Source of the DNA: Takakia lepidozioides
Taxonomy: Eukaryota > Streptophyta > Takakiopsida > Takakiales > Takakiaceae
DNA length: 64,000 nucleotides
Assembly: GCA_030704615.1 (NCBI GenBank)
Contig: CM060734.1
Location: 37,340,042 to 37,404,041, forward strand
Reading direction: 5' to 3'
Positions 36,601-54,050 of the stretch are shown here, in pieces. Under the pieces are notes generated by a model. It made no database searches and was not told the origin of the DNA. It worked only from the letters and a program-made list of their open reading frames with translations. Made by a program: the position numbers and the translations under genes. Within the stretch, counting starts at the first letter, position 1. Every line of letters begins with the position of its first letter.

Positions 36601-37963
36601 TTTATGATAGAAGGAAGAGAGCCAAGCTGTGAACACAGGTTTTAGTTGTGCCTCCCCTCTTGCACACAGGAAAACCAGAGGGCAGTCATGTCAAACACAC
36701 ATAAACAACAAGAGACACAGCGGGCCAAAGACAGTAACTACAAAAGGGGATTGAAGTCAACCTCAAACATCACACAAATCACTTCTGTGGAATCTGTGTC
36801 AGAGTTGAATGTCTTTGTTTCAACTCTTTTCAAAAGTTCTTTCAAATGACATGCCACACGCTCCTCATCAAGTTCCTGCAAGAAATGGCAGAAAGAGGAG
36901 CTCAAAATCCAGTAATTTCTCATAAATAACCAGGGCCATTTCTCAGTCAAGTCTGAGCTTGACAGCTGCTGAAGGACAAAACAAACCCAACTTGTACAGG
37001 AAACCACAAGCAAAGTTTATTTATGATTACTCTGGTGACATACAATTCACCTGCAGAATGGCCAGTAAAGGCCCGACCACATCTTCCAAAAATTCTGTTC
37101 TATAGAATTCCTTTGCCTTGTGATGCTGGACGATACAGCGAGTGCATTTCCCAAGCTCCTGGGACACGCGCCCCCACAGCATGCGAAGAATTGAATTCGG
37201 AGACGTGTCCTCAGGCAAGTTATAGAAAGGCTCCAACAGTGGGAGGATGACATCTTTGTGTGCACACCAGCAGTGCTCATCCTCAGATAGATTATGCAGG
37301 AAATTAAATGCATCTGAAAACCTGCCATAAACCCATAGGCCAGTGTCTCAGTCCATGAACTGTAAGGGTGGTTTTCAGTCTCTACCATCACTCCAAACTC
37401 ACCTCTCACAGAAGGAAAGTCTCTGGCACTGCAGACCCCCTTGACTCTGCGCTTCAAATTTAAGCCATTTGATTATCTGGTGAAGGTCTATCAGGAAAAT
37501 CTGCAAAGCCAGAACAAACTACATCCCTACTGTGATCCTAGAGTGGTGATAATATCCCCATCATGCAACTCTCTTTGAAACCCTGCTTATTTTTTCACAG
37601 AAACTTGGCATGGGGTCTGCTACAACAAGAAGTCAACAAGTACGTCCATCTCCTATCAGAAGAACTTCTAACTCATAGTGCCACCACAACAAAAAGGGTA
37701 AAGCCAAATTGGATGGGCAGCAATGGATCCACTTCGACATGCCACAGCCACCTCAATCAACCCTTAAATATATAATACAAACTGGTTCGCTTGTGCCAGT
37801 ATCAAATCTGGCACGCATTACAGAACAGAACCAACCATTCCTCCTTCAAGCACTTGAATTCGTCATCATCATTGTCAGGGTTTTCTTCTGAGCCTTCCAG
37901 ATCTTCTATTTGCTTCCATCGCTGCACCAGTCGAGTCTTCTGCATCTCCTCTCTTTGGCCCAT
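12627..37963 (-). CDS. SEN1: SEN1/senataxin-like superfamily 1 helicase
   Basis: Sen1-type helicases unwind RNA:DNA hybrids and act in transcription termination and R-loop control in the nucleus. Exons: 37963-37836, 37321-37051, 36875-36762, 35647-35531, 35373-35291, 34800-34579, 33800-33652, 33182-33052, 32912-32790, 32359-32286, 31942-31521, 31366-31201, 30825-30714, 29305-29134, 27673-27426, 27114-26829, 26636-26121, 25507-25173, 24683-24018, 23377-22975, 19926-19355, 18126-17833, 17533-17363, 17102-17037, 16798-16673, 16535-16291, 15713-13954, 13190-12964, 12788-12627. Total 2,786 aa, longer than the roughly 2,000-aa plant homologues. Residues 1 to about 950 are the SEN1_N helical domain. 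Helicase motifs: GPPGTGKT (about 1577-1584), VIDEAAQ (1919-1925), GDPKQLPA (1949-1956), QYRMHP (1989-1994), VDGFQGRE (2115-2122), RRMNVALTRAR (2157-2167). The tail is Arg/Asp/Glu/Ser-rich. The intron after the DEAAQ exon must use a GC donor. The exon 12-13 junction is the least certain. Confidence 0.92.
13380..13645. repeat. intron segment dense in CCAAT/ATTGG motifs
   Basis: Within the intron between the last two large helicase exons, 'ccaat' and 'attgg' recur about ten times on both strands in about 260 bp, for example 'ccaataactattgg'. It could be a degenerate inverted-repeat element; no clean terminal repeats were found. Confidence 0.5.
16890..17030 (-). mobile_element. LINE 3'-tail copies (minus orientation)
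   Basis: The reverse complement contains 'tgtcccataagctc', 'gagctttccgcggac' and the terminal ATTTC-type repeats, matching the 3' end of the LINE at 20.4-22.65 kb. Two terminal 'tataaagtaccatttcattt'-like ends lie about 75 bp apart, so there are either two insertions or one duplicated tail. Intronic in the helicase gene. Confidence 0.7.
18270..18360 (-). repeat. dispersed CT-tailed repeat, minus copy
   Basis: Reverse complement reads 'ctgtccctttgtgttccgct' ... 'ggcaaacaacg/tcttatgagtacattctct', the same family as copies at about 279, 7960, 38587, 38745, 42905 and 48990. Confidence 0.75.
18550..19020 (-). mobile_element. LINE fragment with zf-RVT-like region
   Basis: Minus-strand frames at 18797-19018 and 18581-18781 read like the C-terminal part of a non-LTR ORF2, with FKLRAGCQNLN, CLLCGQPEDNSHFLIHC (zf-RVT Cys/His pattern). 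The family differs from the LINE at 20.4 kb. It is a broken fragment within a helicase intron. Confidence 0.65.
20360..22655 (+). mobile_element. 5'-truncated LINE in helicase intron (antisense to host gene)
   Basis: A non-LTR retrotransposon copy filling most of the intron 22974-19927. It has a reverse-transcriptase reading frame to 22558, a 3' UTR with 'tgtcccataagctctatgag' and an end in ATTTC-type repeats (about 22653). No endonuclease domain is visible, so it is 5' truncated; the left boundary is approximate. About 920 bp of its 3' end is repeated almost unchanged at 27924-28850. Confidence 0.85.
20587..22558 (+). CDS. LINE reverse transcriptase (ORF2-like, partial)
   Basis: The frame is open from an ATG at 20177, but the LINE-like part starts near 20587; just before it the homologous frame seems shifted, so the first roughly 130 codons of the open frame are probably not native. 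RT motifs: VCFVDFHKAFDSVPR (motif A), GVKQGCPLSPTLFGIYIDAL (B), LLYADDVALLA (C, catalytic YADD). Downstream is a thumb/linker region and a C-terminal zinc-knuckle-like CPAC ... EEHFFFYC (zf-RVT). With no endonuclease and a shifted 5' part it is unlikely to be autonomous. Confidence 0.85.
27924..28850 (+). mobile_element. second 5'-truncated LINE copy, near-identical to the first
   Basis: Starts abruptly at 'gtccctgtctcctggtggg' (equivalent to about 21736 in the first copy) and runs through the zf-RVT end to the ATTTC tail near 28849. By eye only scattered substitutions and small indels separate the copies, including one within 'agatccgtgg(g)' that breaks the frame before the stop. It lies in the helicase intron 29133-27674, antisense to the gene. 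Confidence 0.9.
29911..30058 (-). repeat. 3' LTR of the TRIM
   Basis: Second copy of the LTR with the same tRNA-like segment. Here the anticodon-like stem CCCCA/TGGGG pairs fully (6-nt loop) and the acceptor pairs 6 of 7 counting G-T wobbles. The outer end is diverged from the 5' LTR. Confidence 0.75.
30138..30282 (-). repeat. 5' LTR of the TRIM, with internal tRNA-like Pol III promoter
   Basis: TG...CA ends. The tRNA-like part has a perfect D-stem (GCTC/GAGC), A box TAGCTCAGTGG, a 4-of-5-bp anticodon-like stem, a perfect T-stem (CTAGG/CCTAG) with B box GGTTCAATCCC, and 5 of 7 acceptor pairs. It lies in the same direction as element transcription. Confidence 0.8.
30600..30697 (+). mobile_element. 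solo LINE 3' tail
   Basis: 'tgtcccataagctcttcgag', 'ggacgttataaagtaccat' and 'ttcatttcatttc' match the 3' UTR end of the LINE at 22.6 kb. It is extremely 5' truncated, abutting helicase exon 13. Confidence 0.75.
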
Positions 37964-38495
37964 GCTAAGCGTCCTCTTCTCCTCTTCCTAATCACTGGTT
38001 CTTTCTAGAAAAATCAGCCGAGTGTACACACATTGAAGGCACACATATGAACTTATGTTTATGCGAATGACCCAGTTTCCAGCAAGTGCATTCCTCCTCC
38101 TGACCATTCGAAAGGTACACTACTTATCTACTGATTTCATGAAGTTTCCAGTAAAATGTTATCTGCAAAATGCATATAGAAAAGGGTCGTTATTAATAAG
38201 GCCGTATTTTTATCTTATCACAGGCAGAAGCTTAGAGCCTGTAAGTGCAGCTTGATAACATGGAGAGACTAGATGTTAACCCTCCACATGCTGCCCAAGC
38301 CCAGTCAGGATGAGAAATGGAGACTTCCAAAAGCACAGTTGGCACACTAGAACCAAAGGGTCATTCCTACTTCACAATTCATCAAGCCCATGTCAAAAGG
38401 GATGATTCAATGGAAATACATCTGAAGAGACCATTCCAGCAGAGTTCAAAAACCTGCCAGCAGATGGCAGAAGCAGATCCAACACACAGACACAC

Positions 38496-38544
<49 letters not shown>

Positions 38545-40169
38545 GTCTGTTCCAAGGTAAGTCATACTGCCGGCATCAGCCCCTGATAAAGGTAGTTTCT
38601 GTCCCTTTGTGTTCCGCTCAAACTGGCTGCGGTGAAACAAAGTCTTATGAGTACATTCTCTACACCCTGGAGGGTGCAAACCCCACAAAAGGCTCCAGGA
38701 GGTTAGTTTCACTCCCAGACAGTGGGCCCATCACAAAGGTAGTGTATGTTCCCTATGGCCACAAGGCTGCAGCAAACGTCGTCTTATGAGTACATTCTCT
38801 CCTTGGAGGGGGGTGCTCGGAGTTTGCCACTCTGATTAGTACCATACTTTCTCTCTCTCTACCTCCCTCTATGTGAGCCAAACCACCACCCTCATTCCCA
38901 AATAATAGGTCCCATTCCGAGGAATTCATCACTTGACACGTGGGAAACAAACTCAATCGGGCCTGAATATCTCGCAGAATTGATGTCCCAGCAAAAGAAA
39001 ACTTCCAGATACTACTCTATACGGGGGCTACCAGTGAATTCAACCATATGAATCTACTGCCGTATCTACTCACCTTAAAACCCTTGACTATTCCTGTGAT
39101 TACCAATCGCTACAGCTGCACAGAGCTCCCCAGACCCCTGAGACGGTTTCCTCAGCCTCCGCCAATCCCAATGGCCTGTATCTTACGCAATCACTTCAGG
39201 AGAGCTTTCAAGCCACTGGAGGAATTGTGTCCCAAACCCTCCTTTGGCGACAGTAGATCCACCGAGCGCCCGTTTTTTACAAACAAAGTAGAATCTCACA
39301 CACGTATCCAAAACGGGGAATTGAAGACACTTCCGCAGGCATACACAAGGAAGACATTCCACCGGTGACCTGTCATCAGTCCAGAGCCAGCTCTACCCTT
39401 CCAAAAACCCTCAGGGCATCCAATGCAACCCGTTCCATGTAGATTTTCACCACTCTGGCACTCCCAACAAGCTGCACCCCCTCCTAATTTGACAACATTG
39501 CGGCTCCACGGAGCTCCAATACTTCACTGCACCTCGAAATAGTTTCGGTAATCTCATTCTTCCCATCACATTACAAACCCAATGCATAAATTCGAAGATT
39601 CGGCTGTCCACCGACATAGATTTCCAATCCGGCCACAAATCAACCACCTTGGCCCTTTCACATTGATCCGAGCCCTGCCCTTCAATTCACATCGCTGGAG
39701 TCCAACTGGCAAATCCATCAGACACTGGGCTCCATTACAAACTCAAAACATTGGAAGCCACTAGCATCACTCACGCAATCTGCCATACAATCTGGCACCA
39801 TCACCTGAATGAGAGGGAGGAGAGAGATGAAGAGAGACACCCCAAGGCATGACTCCCTCTTTGTGTACGTTGACTACTTTTAGGTTACGTTAAATTCTCT
39901 AATTCTAAATTCTAAGCAGATCTTTTTAAATCGTCATGGATGAACGACGTTGTCATCCGGATTCCGGCGCAACCTGTAATTACATCAGCCATATCTCGTT
40001 CATTCATATACTTGTACTGGATACATCATCCATCACCACACTCGCAATCTGTTCATACACCAACGCCGGCCTAACGGCCTAACTTCCCGCCACCCGGAAA
40101 GCAATTACTTCATAAGTTATACAAGTTATCAGGATCGTGACAGTTTTTTCTTTAAATTGGAAGGGGAAA

Positions 40170-40378
40170 AACATAAAACAATTGCACAAGAGGGCTGTGG
40201 CCCGGTGGTAATAAGTGCATTGACCTGGGGGTCTGGGGTTCAAACCCCTGTAAGCCGTCTCTCTCTGGGCTGGGGCTCTGCCCCTGTTTGCCGTCATGGC
40301 ACTGTAATAAGGGGGTTTCTTTTCCCAGTTGCAGGGGCTGATGTTTCCTTGGAGAAATAAAATAAAATTTTATTAGAA
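40170..40378 (+). mobile_element. tRNA-derived SINE, family 2
   Basis: A-box-like TGGCCCGGTGG and B box GGTTCAAACCC are spaced as in a tRNA promoter, followed by a non-tRNA body ('cccagttgcaggggctgatg') and an A-rich end 'aaataaaataaaatttt'. A degenerate relative of the 3' part lies at about 10880-10985. Confidence 0.7.
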
Positions 40379-40529
40379 TTAAAAACCTTCCTAAAAATTG
40401 ATTAACGTTGAATATTTAATTATCTAGAAACCAGGGCCACTGTCCCCTGTTCCTTTTTTTTTAAACATTAAAAAACAAATCCGTACCAACTTATTAACTA
40501 GAAAAACTTTTTTTAAACTATATATATAT

Positions 40530-40692
40530 GTATGTGACGCCTCCGAAGGAAGTGTAAATTATGGTGTCTCTGGGACCTGAAGGGCTACTCCCTGGCAGGA
40601 AGGTGGACACCTTTGTGACATCGATAGGTGGATTGAACCAACTTCCGAGGTGGCATGTTACCACTAGGCTACAACTTGGTTGTCAAAAAACT
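40530..40692 (-). mobile_element. tRNA-derived SINE, family 1 (minus copy)
   Basis: The reverse complement has the shared body of the copies at 51.9 and 58.0 kb: TAGCCTAGTGG A box, GGTTCAATCCA B box, 'aaggtgtccacctt', 'gggtc...gacaccataa' and 'cttc(g)gaggcgtcacata' with a TA-rich end. Confidence 0.75.
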
Positions 40693-42424
40693 ATTTATGT
40701 ATATTAAGGATCTTCTTTTCTTTTTTCTTTTTCTTAAGGACCAAGGCGATCATAATTTCACCTATACGGGAAATTTTAAACCCCCAAGAAGGCGGCAGAA
40801 TACACCCCCCAAGTTAGAAGAAGGGTGAGGGACGAGCCCATTCCAAAGAGAGAGAGAATGGGTAATATAGCCCAAACCCAGATTAAACCCGGAAAAGACG
40901 CGGGGGAGTCTAAAGGAATATGAGGACGTCAAGTAGTTGTTCACAGTGAACGCGGGAAGTTGGCATAACAGCTGCAAAAACCAATCGACATAATAATTTG
41001 GATGTCGACTTGTTATAGGATCAGTCTACGGGTATGTGTTTATGTTATGCTCGCTAACAGTTGGCACTTTGGAGAAACGACACACACTTAGCTAGATAGT
41101 GCTTCATTTCATGCGCCCTCCATTCTCAAGTAGACAATCATGCCAACCAAAGTTAGCATAAATAAGAGCCACTTCCCCTTGCGGGTACTGCCCCCTTTAT
41201 TAAAGAATCATAGCAATGGTGCAGCAATAACAGCAGGTGAGGGACAGATGAGTAGAAGCTATAGCAAAGTGTGTGTAACCCATGGCCTATGACAAACATG
41301 ATATGATGACAAGTTGAGGGCCATGGACTTGAAACCCAAAAGCTCCTCATTGTTTTATGAAGCAATGGACTCCACCGATGATGTCTCCCTTTTCATTGCA
41401 CGTCTGTCATTGTGTAGTTATTAAAAGACGGCCTAGTCGGTATGGAGACGTTGAGCAGTCTGGTTATACATTTGCCCTGCCATCAAGCCTCATTCGAACC
41501 CAACGTCCATTCTTGTGTACATGTGTTGAGAAATCTGTAATGCTCGGAGGAAATGGAACAAGACTCGCGATTCCTTCCTCTGCATGTGCTGTCTCTTTGC
41601 GTTGCATGCTCAAGCTCTTTCTAACTACAACCCCCTTAACTTTAGAGCGACACAGGAGCATCTGGGTTACCGCTCAATTCAAGCCTTCACAGTTTTCCTT
41701 TCACATGTCTCCACTGCAATTCTGGATTTTCCTAGTTCTTTTCCAAAAAAGGACGGCTCCTCTACACGTGCATTCTCTGAAGAAGGCACAAAGCTCCCAC
41801 AAAGATGGAGGATCACCATGAGATGGTGAGGACAATATCAATTGGAAGCATCGCCAAAACAGCAGTACCAAAATCCAGGCACATCTGAATTTCGAGACAC
41901 GCGCATTAGTGTAGCTCAATAGACAGCTTCGCCGGATTTTGGTTCCTTACTTTTCTTCTTTTGGTCTCTAGGTGGCTGTGGCCTCATCACTTCTCTAGTT
42001 TACTTTGGTTGTTTGGGACTCGCATGTGGTTGCCCGTAACTAATGAAGCCTCCATGGCCTTAAGCAGACCATCCCTTTACCAAAGATATATATACATTCA
42101 CTATCATTACACCATTAAAATTTAGAAAATATTCCTTGTCTTATGAGAACCTGCTGCTAGGCAAAGTGATTCCTCGGGGCAACATCAATTTGAGCTTACA
42201 TGCAATTACACACCAAGTCAATCATCAGCCCACCATCTTGCACACCAGGGCTCCCCCTGCACAAAGCCTAGCTGATCGACAGAGACACTCAGACGAGACT
42301 AAACAAGGACAAGAACTGAGTTGAAAGAATGAATATTGCCTTTAAGGGTACAAAACTTTTATAAAACCTGGCTACTTTCTCCTGGAATGGACCTCACTCT
42401 GTTGCATGCTGAGCAACAAGCATA

Positions 42425-50160
<7,736 letters not shown>

Positions 50161-51336
50161 ATCTTTGCTCTACAACAATCTCTCCAGGGCCTGCTTGTTG
50201 AGTAAACGTGTTAACCTCTCTCAATAAGAATTCAAGCGCATATCTGTTACCGAAAATTTACAAGGGCTTTTAGGGGTTCACAATGTTGTCGCTTGAACGT
50301 CACGAACGCTTGTCTGTCCGTCTCTCTCTTTTTCAATACTCGAATCAACGTCATGCTTTTAACTACAATGTCAATGCCCGCCACAAATCAAGACCCTGTA
50401 GCCGGATTGTCGATCACTGAGCGCGACTGCTCTGCCCTTCTCGGCTGTGCACCCTGTTAGGCTGCAACTTCGTGCTCCGGGAGCTTAATACACCGCGCGA
50501 ACGAAACCATCACCATAGAGGGTACTTGATAGCCCAAACTTCTCAGGGACCCCATAAGTACATTCACTACTCTCGCTACGTCCCATTTCCGAGAAGGCCC
50601 ACATTCAATAAACAACACAAAATGTCACTCCAGAAGCTGAGAGGATCCGAATACGATCACAGTCACTGGAACTTCAGTTGATGGCGTAGCCTTCAACCTC
50701 TCTCCAACATCCGATGCGACCCAGATCTCGGTCCTCCCTGCTCATCAACAGTGCCTAGGCGCACTTCTCAAATCCACAGACACAGGCCTAGACCCCACCA
50801 ACATGCCTCCAGACGTGTCATTCCTCCTTGTACCGCACTCTACAAATTTCCATCTTTGAAAATCCTCCGATCCTCTTTCAACGACTCAAGATGCGAGTCT
50901 GCTTGCTGCCCGGCTCCAGAATTAGATCCATGTCTATTAAAACCCACAGTAAATCTCCTGCACTGGCTCTGCGATTGGCCCTCAATCTGTTGGATTGTGC
51001 CTTTCTCTCACATTCATCTGAATTCTTGCCAGGCCTTTACCACGCTCTCTCACTTTCTCGTACCTAGTTTAGTTTAGCACCTCCTCTATCTCTTCTCCAC
51101 TACCACCATCTTCTCCTTGACCTTCTGCATCTCCTCCTAAAGAGACTTAAAGTCAGTAAGCTCCAGTGGATCCATTAAGTTCAGTCCGAGGATCAAGTAA
51201 GTTAGCATCCACACCTTCCAATTCTTATTCAGAAATGCCCAAGTTAGTCTTTTTTCTCCTCCTCCTCTTTTTTTTTCAAGGGGAAGCGACCGCTCACACA
51301 TCAGGCCCCCAAATTGTAGTTAGAGGGGAAAATAAC
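50161..51336. other. copine upstream region, no gene seen
   Basis: Contains the copine 5' UTR and promoter. A short open frame at 50751-51077 has no recognisable similarity. No exon could be supported. Confidence 0.5.
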
Positions 51337-51731
51337 CAGTGTTGGGAGGTTCTTTGTTTTAGCTACAAACCCCCCCAGGTTGTCAAGAAGGTTATATGGA
51401 TGTATAACCGCGGTTCTCAAAAAAAGTGAGAACTTCCAAAGGCTCATACCCGCCGGTTACTGAGTTTTGAAATAATCAGCCCGACAACGGTCAAAGATCC
51501 GCCAAAGACCCGCCTGTTATTTGATGAAGACCGGTGGTTCTTTAAGGTTTTTTTTTTTTTTTAGGAGACTGAGGACAGAGGTTTAAGATTCTTACAATTG
51601 GCAACCAGAACCGGTGCTTCTTTCCATAAAAGATATATGAAAAGACCGGAACCGGAGGTTCATTGATTCTAAGATTTTGTGAAAAACGAAACCGGAAGTT
51701 ATGAAAGAAATCAAATAACCGCCCAACACTG
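51337..51731. mobile_element. hAT-type MITE with perfect 8-bp target duplication
   Basis: Left end CAGTGTTGGGAGGTT, right end the inverted AACCGCCCAACACTG (one mismatch). The element is flanked on both sides by AAAATAAC (51329-51336 and 51732-51739), an exact 8-bp target duplication as made by hAT transposases. 395 bp, no coding capacity; internal copies of 'accgg(c/t)ggtt'-like sequence. It lies in an older imperfect duplication ('cgaccgctcaca' at about 51288 and 51757). Confidence 0.9.
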
Positions 51732-51884
51732 AAAATAACCTCTTTAATAGTAACCTCGACCGCTCACAAATCAAGCCTGTTAACTATAGTGAGAGGAGAA
51801 AAATAACCTGTAACCTCGCCCAAGGGAAGTGGGAGAAGATTATACCACACCCAACCGAAGGTGGACACCTTTGAGAACCAAGGT

Positions 51885-52050
51885 GTAGCCAAGTGGTCAT
51901 GGGCACATACCACCTTCGAAGTGGTTGTGGGTTCAATCCATCGATTGGTGTCACAAAGGAGTCCACCTTCTTGCTGGCAGTAGCCCTTCGGGGTCAAGAG
52001 ACACCATAATTTATGCTTCCTTCGGGAGGCATCATATATTATATTATTAT
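51885..52050 (+). mobile_element. tRNA-derived SINE, family 1
   Basis: A box TAGCCAAGTGG, B box GGTTCAATCCA, then 'gtccaccttcttgctggcag', 'cccttcggggtcaagagaca', 'ccttcgggaggcatcatata' and a TA-rich end. A further tRNA-like piece in inverse orientation ('aggatttgaacccaaatc') adjoins at about 52065-52130. Confidence 0.8.
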
Positions 52051-52130
52051 TACAGCACCCAACAAGGTAGCAGGATTTGAACCCAAATCACCTGGGTGGC
52101 ATTAGGCTCTAGGGGTGGTAGTCAAGGTAT

Positions 52131-53280
52131 CTTGACATTCCAGGAATCCCTGATTAGATTACAAAGGAAAAAACGGTATGTAAAGTTTTACTATATTTTT
52201 ATGTTTTTTTTGGGAAAGACCAGGGAATTCGTGATTTTTTTATTTTTTTAATGGGAACAGAGCCCCATTTAATCAAATTAATAAGGAAAAGTAAATTTCA
52301 TTATTAAATTTACAAGTTATCTAGTTTTCAATATTTAGAGTCCATTCATACACGATTTCCGTCTTGCCACATTGTGTGGATGGATAGCCATTCATATGTA
52401 ACGTGTGGAACCGCTCGGTCATGCTTGGCTCCTAGAGAATTCCACGGGGCGGGAGGCCAAATGGCTGGAATCGACATTGGCTGAATGGCTCCACTACCGT
52501 TGTATTTCAATTCTTGCAATTTTCCTTTTACTTTTACTTGCCCAGTACTTGGCATGTGCATAAGGTTCAACCCTTCAACATGTTCCCATCACATGTTTGT
52601 GGAGCTGTAGGCTCTCTAAATTCTAAGGAATCCACTTGGAAATCTACTAAATAGATTACAAAGAGAACACACCTAAAAACGCTATGCCACTTGGGGTTCT
52701 AGCCCGGAAGGCCCCCGGAAAATTCCAAAGACGCTAGGAGGCCGAGTTAGATTTTGGGCCAAGCACTCCCAACCAACCCCCCAAAGAATCAACCCCAAGA
52801 TGGAATCGCCTCTCCAAACATGAGCTGGTGGTTCCATGGAAACCCTTGTAATCTGCCCTCCTAAAATCGACCGCTTGAGGTTGTGGGCCCGCAAAACTCA
52901 ATTGCCCCCTTGTGGGGATGTGATTTGTGCTCCCCTATGGAACGGCCGATTGACTAGGGACGCCTTCAAGACTATTCATTAACCAATGAGGGGCTTTGAA
53001 ATTAGGGGTGATTTGGGGGCAATTCGGAGTGCCCATGGAAGAGTGTGACATCATGAATCCTTAATGGCCGAGTAGCTCCATTGTTAGTATAATCGATACA
53101 CTCGCATTCTTGCCTTGATTTTTTCTTTTCTTCGTTTTTTCTTTTAAGGAAAATGGGAGAAAACGGTGTGTTGGGCCGGGATGTCACTAAGGACATGACC
53201 TATGGGTCCGGACTTGTCAATACGAAAAAACATTAAAACTTCGTTAGGGTAGGGGGCTTGTGAGAAACATGCCCGGCAGA
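52131..53280. other. repeat-derived intergenic sequence, no gene seen
   Basis: AT-rich sequence to about 52.3 kb, then mixed sequence without recognisable coding similarity. No clear element boundaries were found. Confidence 0.5.
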
Positions 53281-53379
53281 CATGCATAATCTGTACTCAT
53301 TTTTTCCATGTCAAACATGCAGGTATAAAGGGTTTCCTCTTGTAGAAGCCCGCCGGTCATGTATAAGGACAAGTCGTGA

Positions 53380-53403
53380 ATTTTATATATATATATATAT
53401 ATA
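53380..53403. repeat. TA microsatellite
   Basis: An uninterrupted TA dinucleotide run preceding the RT remnant. Confidence 0.9.
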
Positions 53404-53424
53404 TAGACTCCTTATGAAACACAC

Positions 53425-53925
53425 AGCCAGGTCTGACAATATTCTCTTATACCAAGGGCGACCCCTTGATCATATAGTTCCAACATGGCTGCTATCGTGC
53501 TACTACCCCACTACACCATGCAACTGTTCCACCGGGCTCTGTCCAGACATACGATTAGCCACAGGGCTACCTATCAACGTCATCCCCCCCCCGTTGACTC
53601 ATCAAACAACCTTACCATCCACTTTATCGAATTCACTTCATGTCACGACTAATACCCAAACACAACCATTCTAACTAAACGCGAAAAATACTCCCCCCTC
53701 ATCCTTGCAATTAGAAAACTTGAATGGGAAACTAAGCCTTTAATAGTCATTGCAGCTGGTACAAGAGGCGGCATCCACAATGTCAACATGCATGCGTTGC
53801 ACAACAACTTCAAAACACCTACCACTGCTATCCACCAATGTTTTAACGCTATACATCTTATTGCCATTCGATCCCTCACAACCATCATTACCAACAAGTG
53901 CAAACTAGAATATACCCACATTTAA
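53425..53925 (+). pseudogene. non-LTR retrotransposon remnant (C-terminal region)
   Basis: Frames read RSDNILLYQGRPLDHIVPTW and, after a frame change near 53640, KREKYSPLILAIRKLEWETK and PLIVIAAGTRGGIHNVNMHA. This order (a 'K-Y-x-P-L-I' block, then 'PL-V-AG-RG-IH') is typical of the C-terminal part of some plant non-LTR elements. Stops and a frameshift make it a remnant. Family assignment is tentative. Confidence 0.45.
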
Positions 53926-53959
53926 AAATACGGTCATGTATGCGCACTAATGTCTATTA

Positions 53960-54050
53960 ATCTTGTATGGCCCACCCTCGAAGGGGGGTTGTAGCTGCAA
54001 GGCGAAGTGGCTATTAGTTACGCCGGCTTTGGCCGGAGTTTTCTTCTATT
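53960..54050 (-). repeat. short dispersed repeat X (minus copy)
   Basis: Reverse complement contains 'gccggcgtaactaatagcca' and 'cttcgccttgcagctacaac', matching the plus copy at 56560-56665 and a partial copy near 41160. Confidence 0.8.

Larger units (their letters stand above)
37964..42424. other. intergenic region upstream of helicase and downstream of copine
   Basis: Contains the helicase promoter (right of 37963), a (CT)n microsatellite at about 38494-38537, two copies of the dispersed CT-tailed repeat (38587-38660, 38745-38802), a SINE at 40.17-40.38 kb, an inverted SINE at 40.53-40.69 kb, and a partial copy of the 'gagccacttc' repeat near 41160-41205. No coding exon was recognised. Confidence 0.6.

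Noticed and set aside
37403-37500. Open block with good splice borders between helicase exons 1 and 2 (IFLIDLHQIIKWLK...)
   Set aside because: Its phase (0 in, 2 out) cannot fit between exons that both meet at phase 2, and exon 1 joined straight to exon 2 gives the family sequence KEEWFSDAFNFL.
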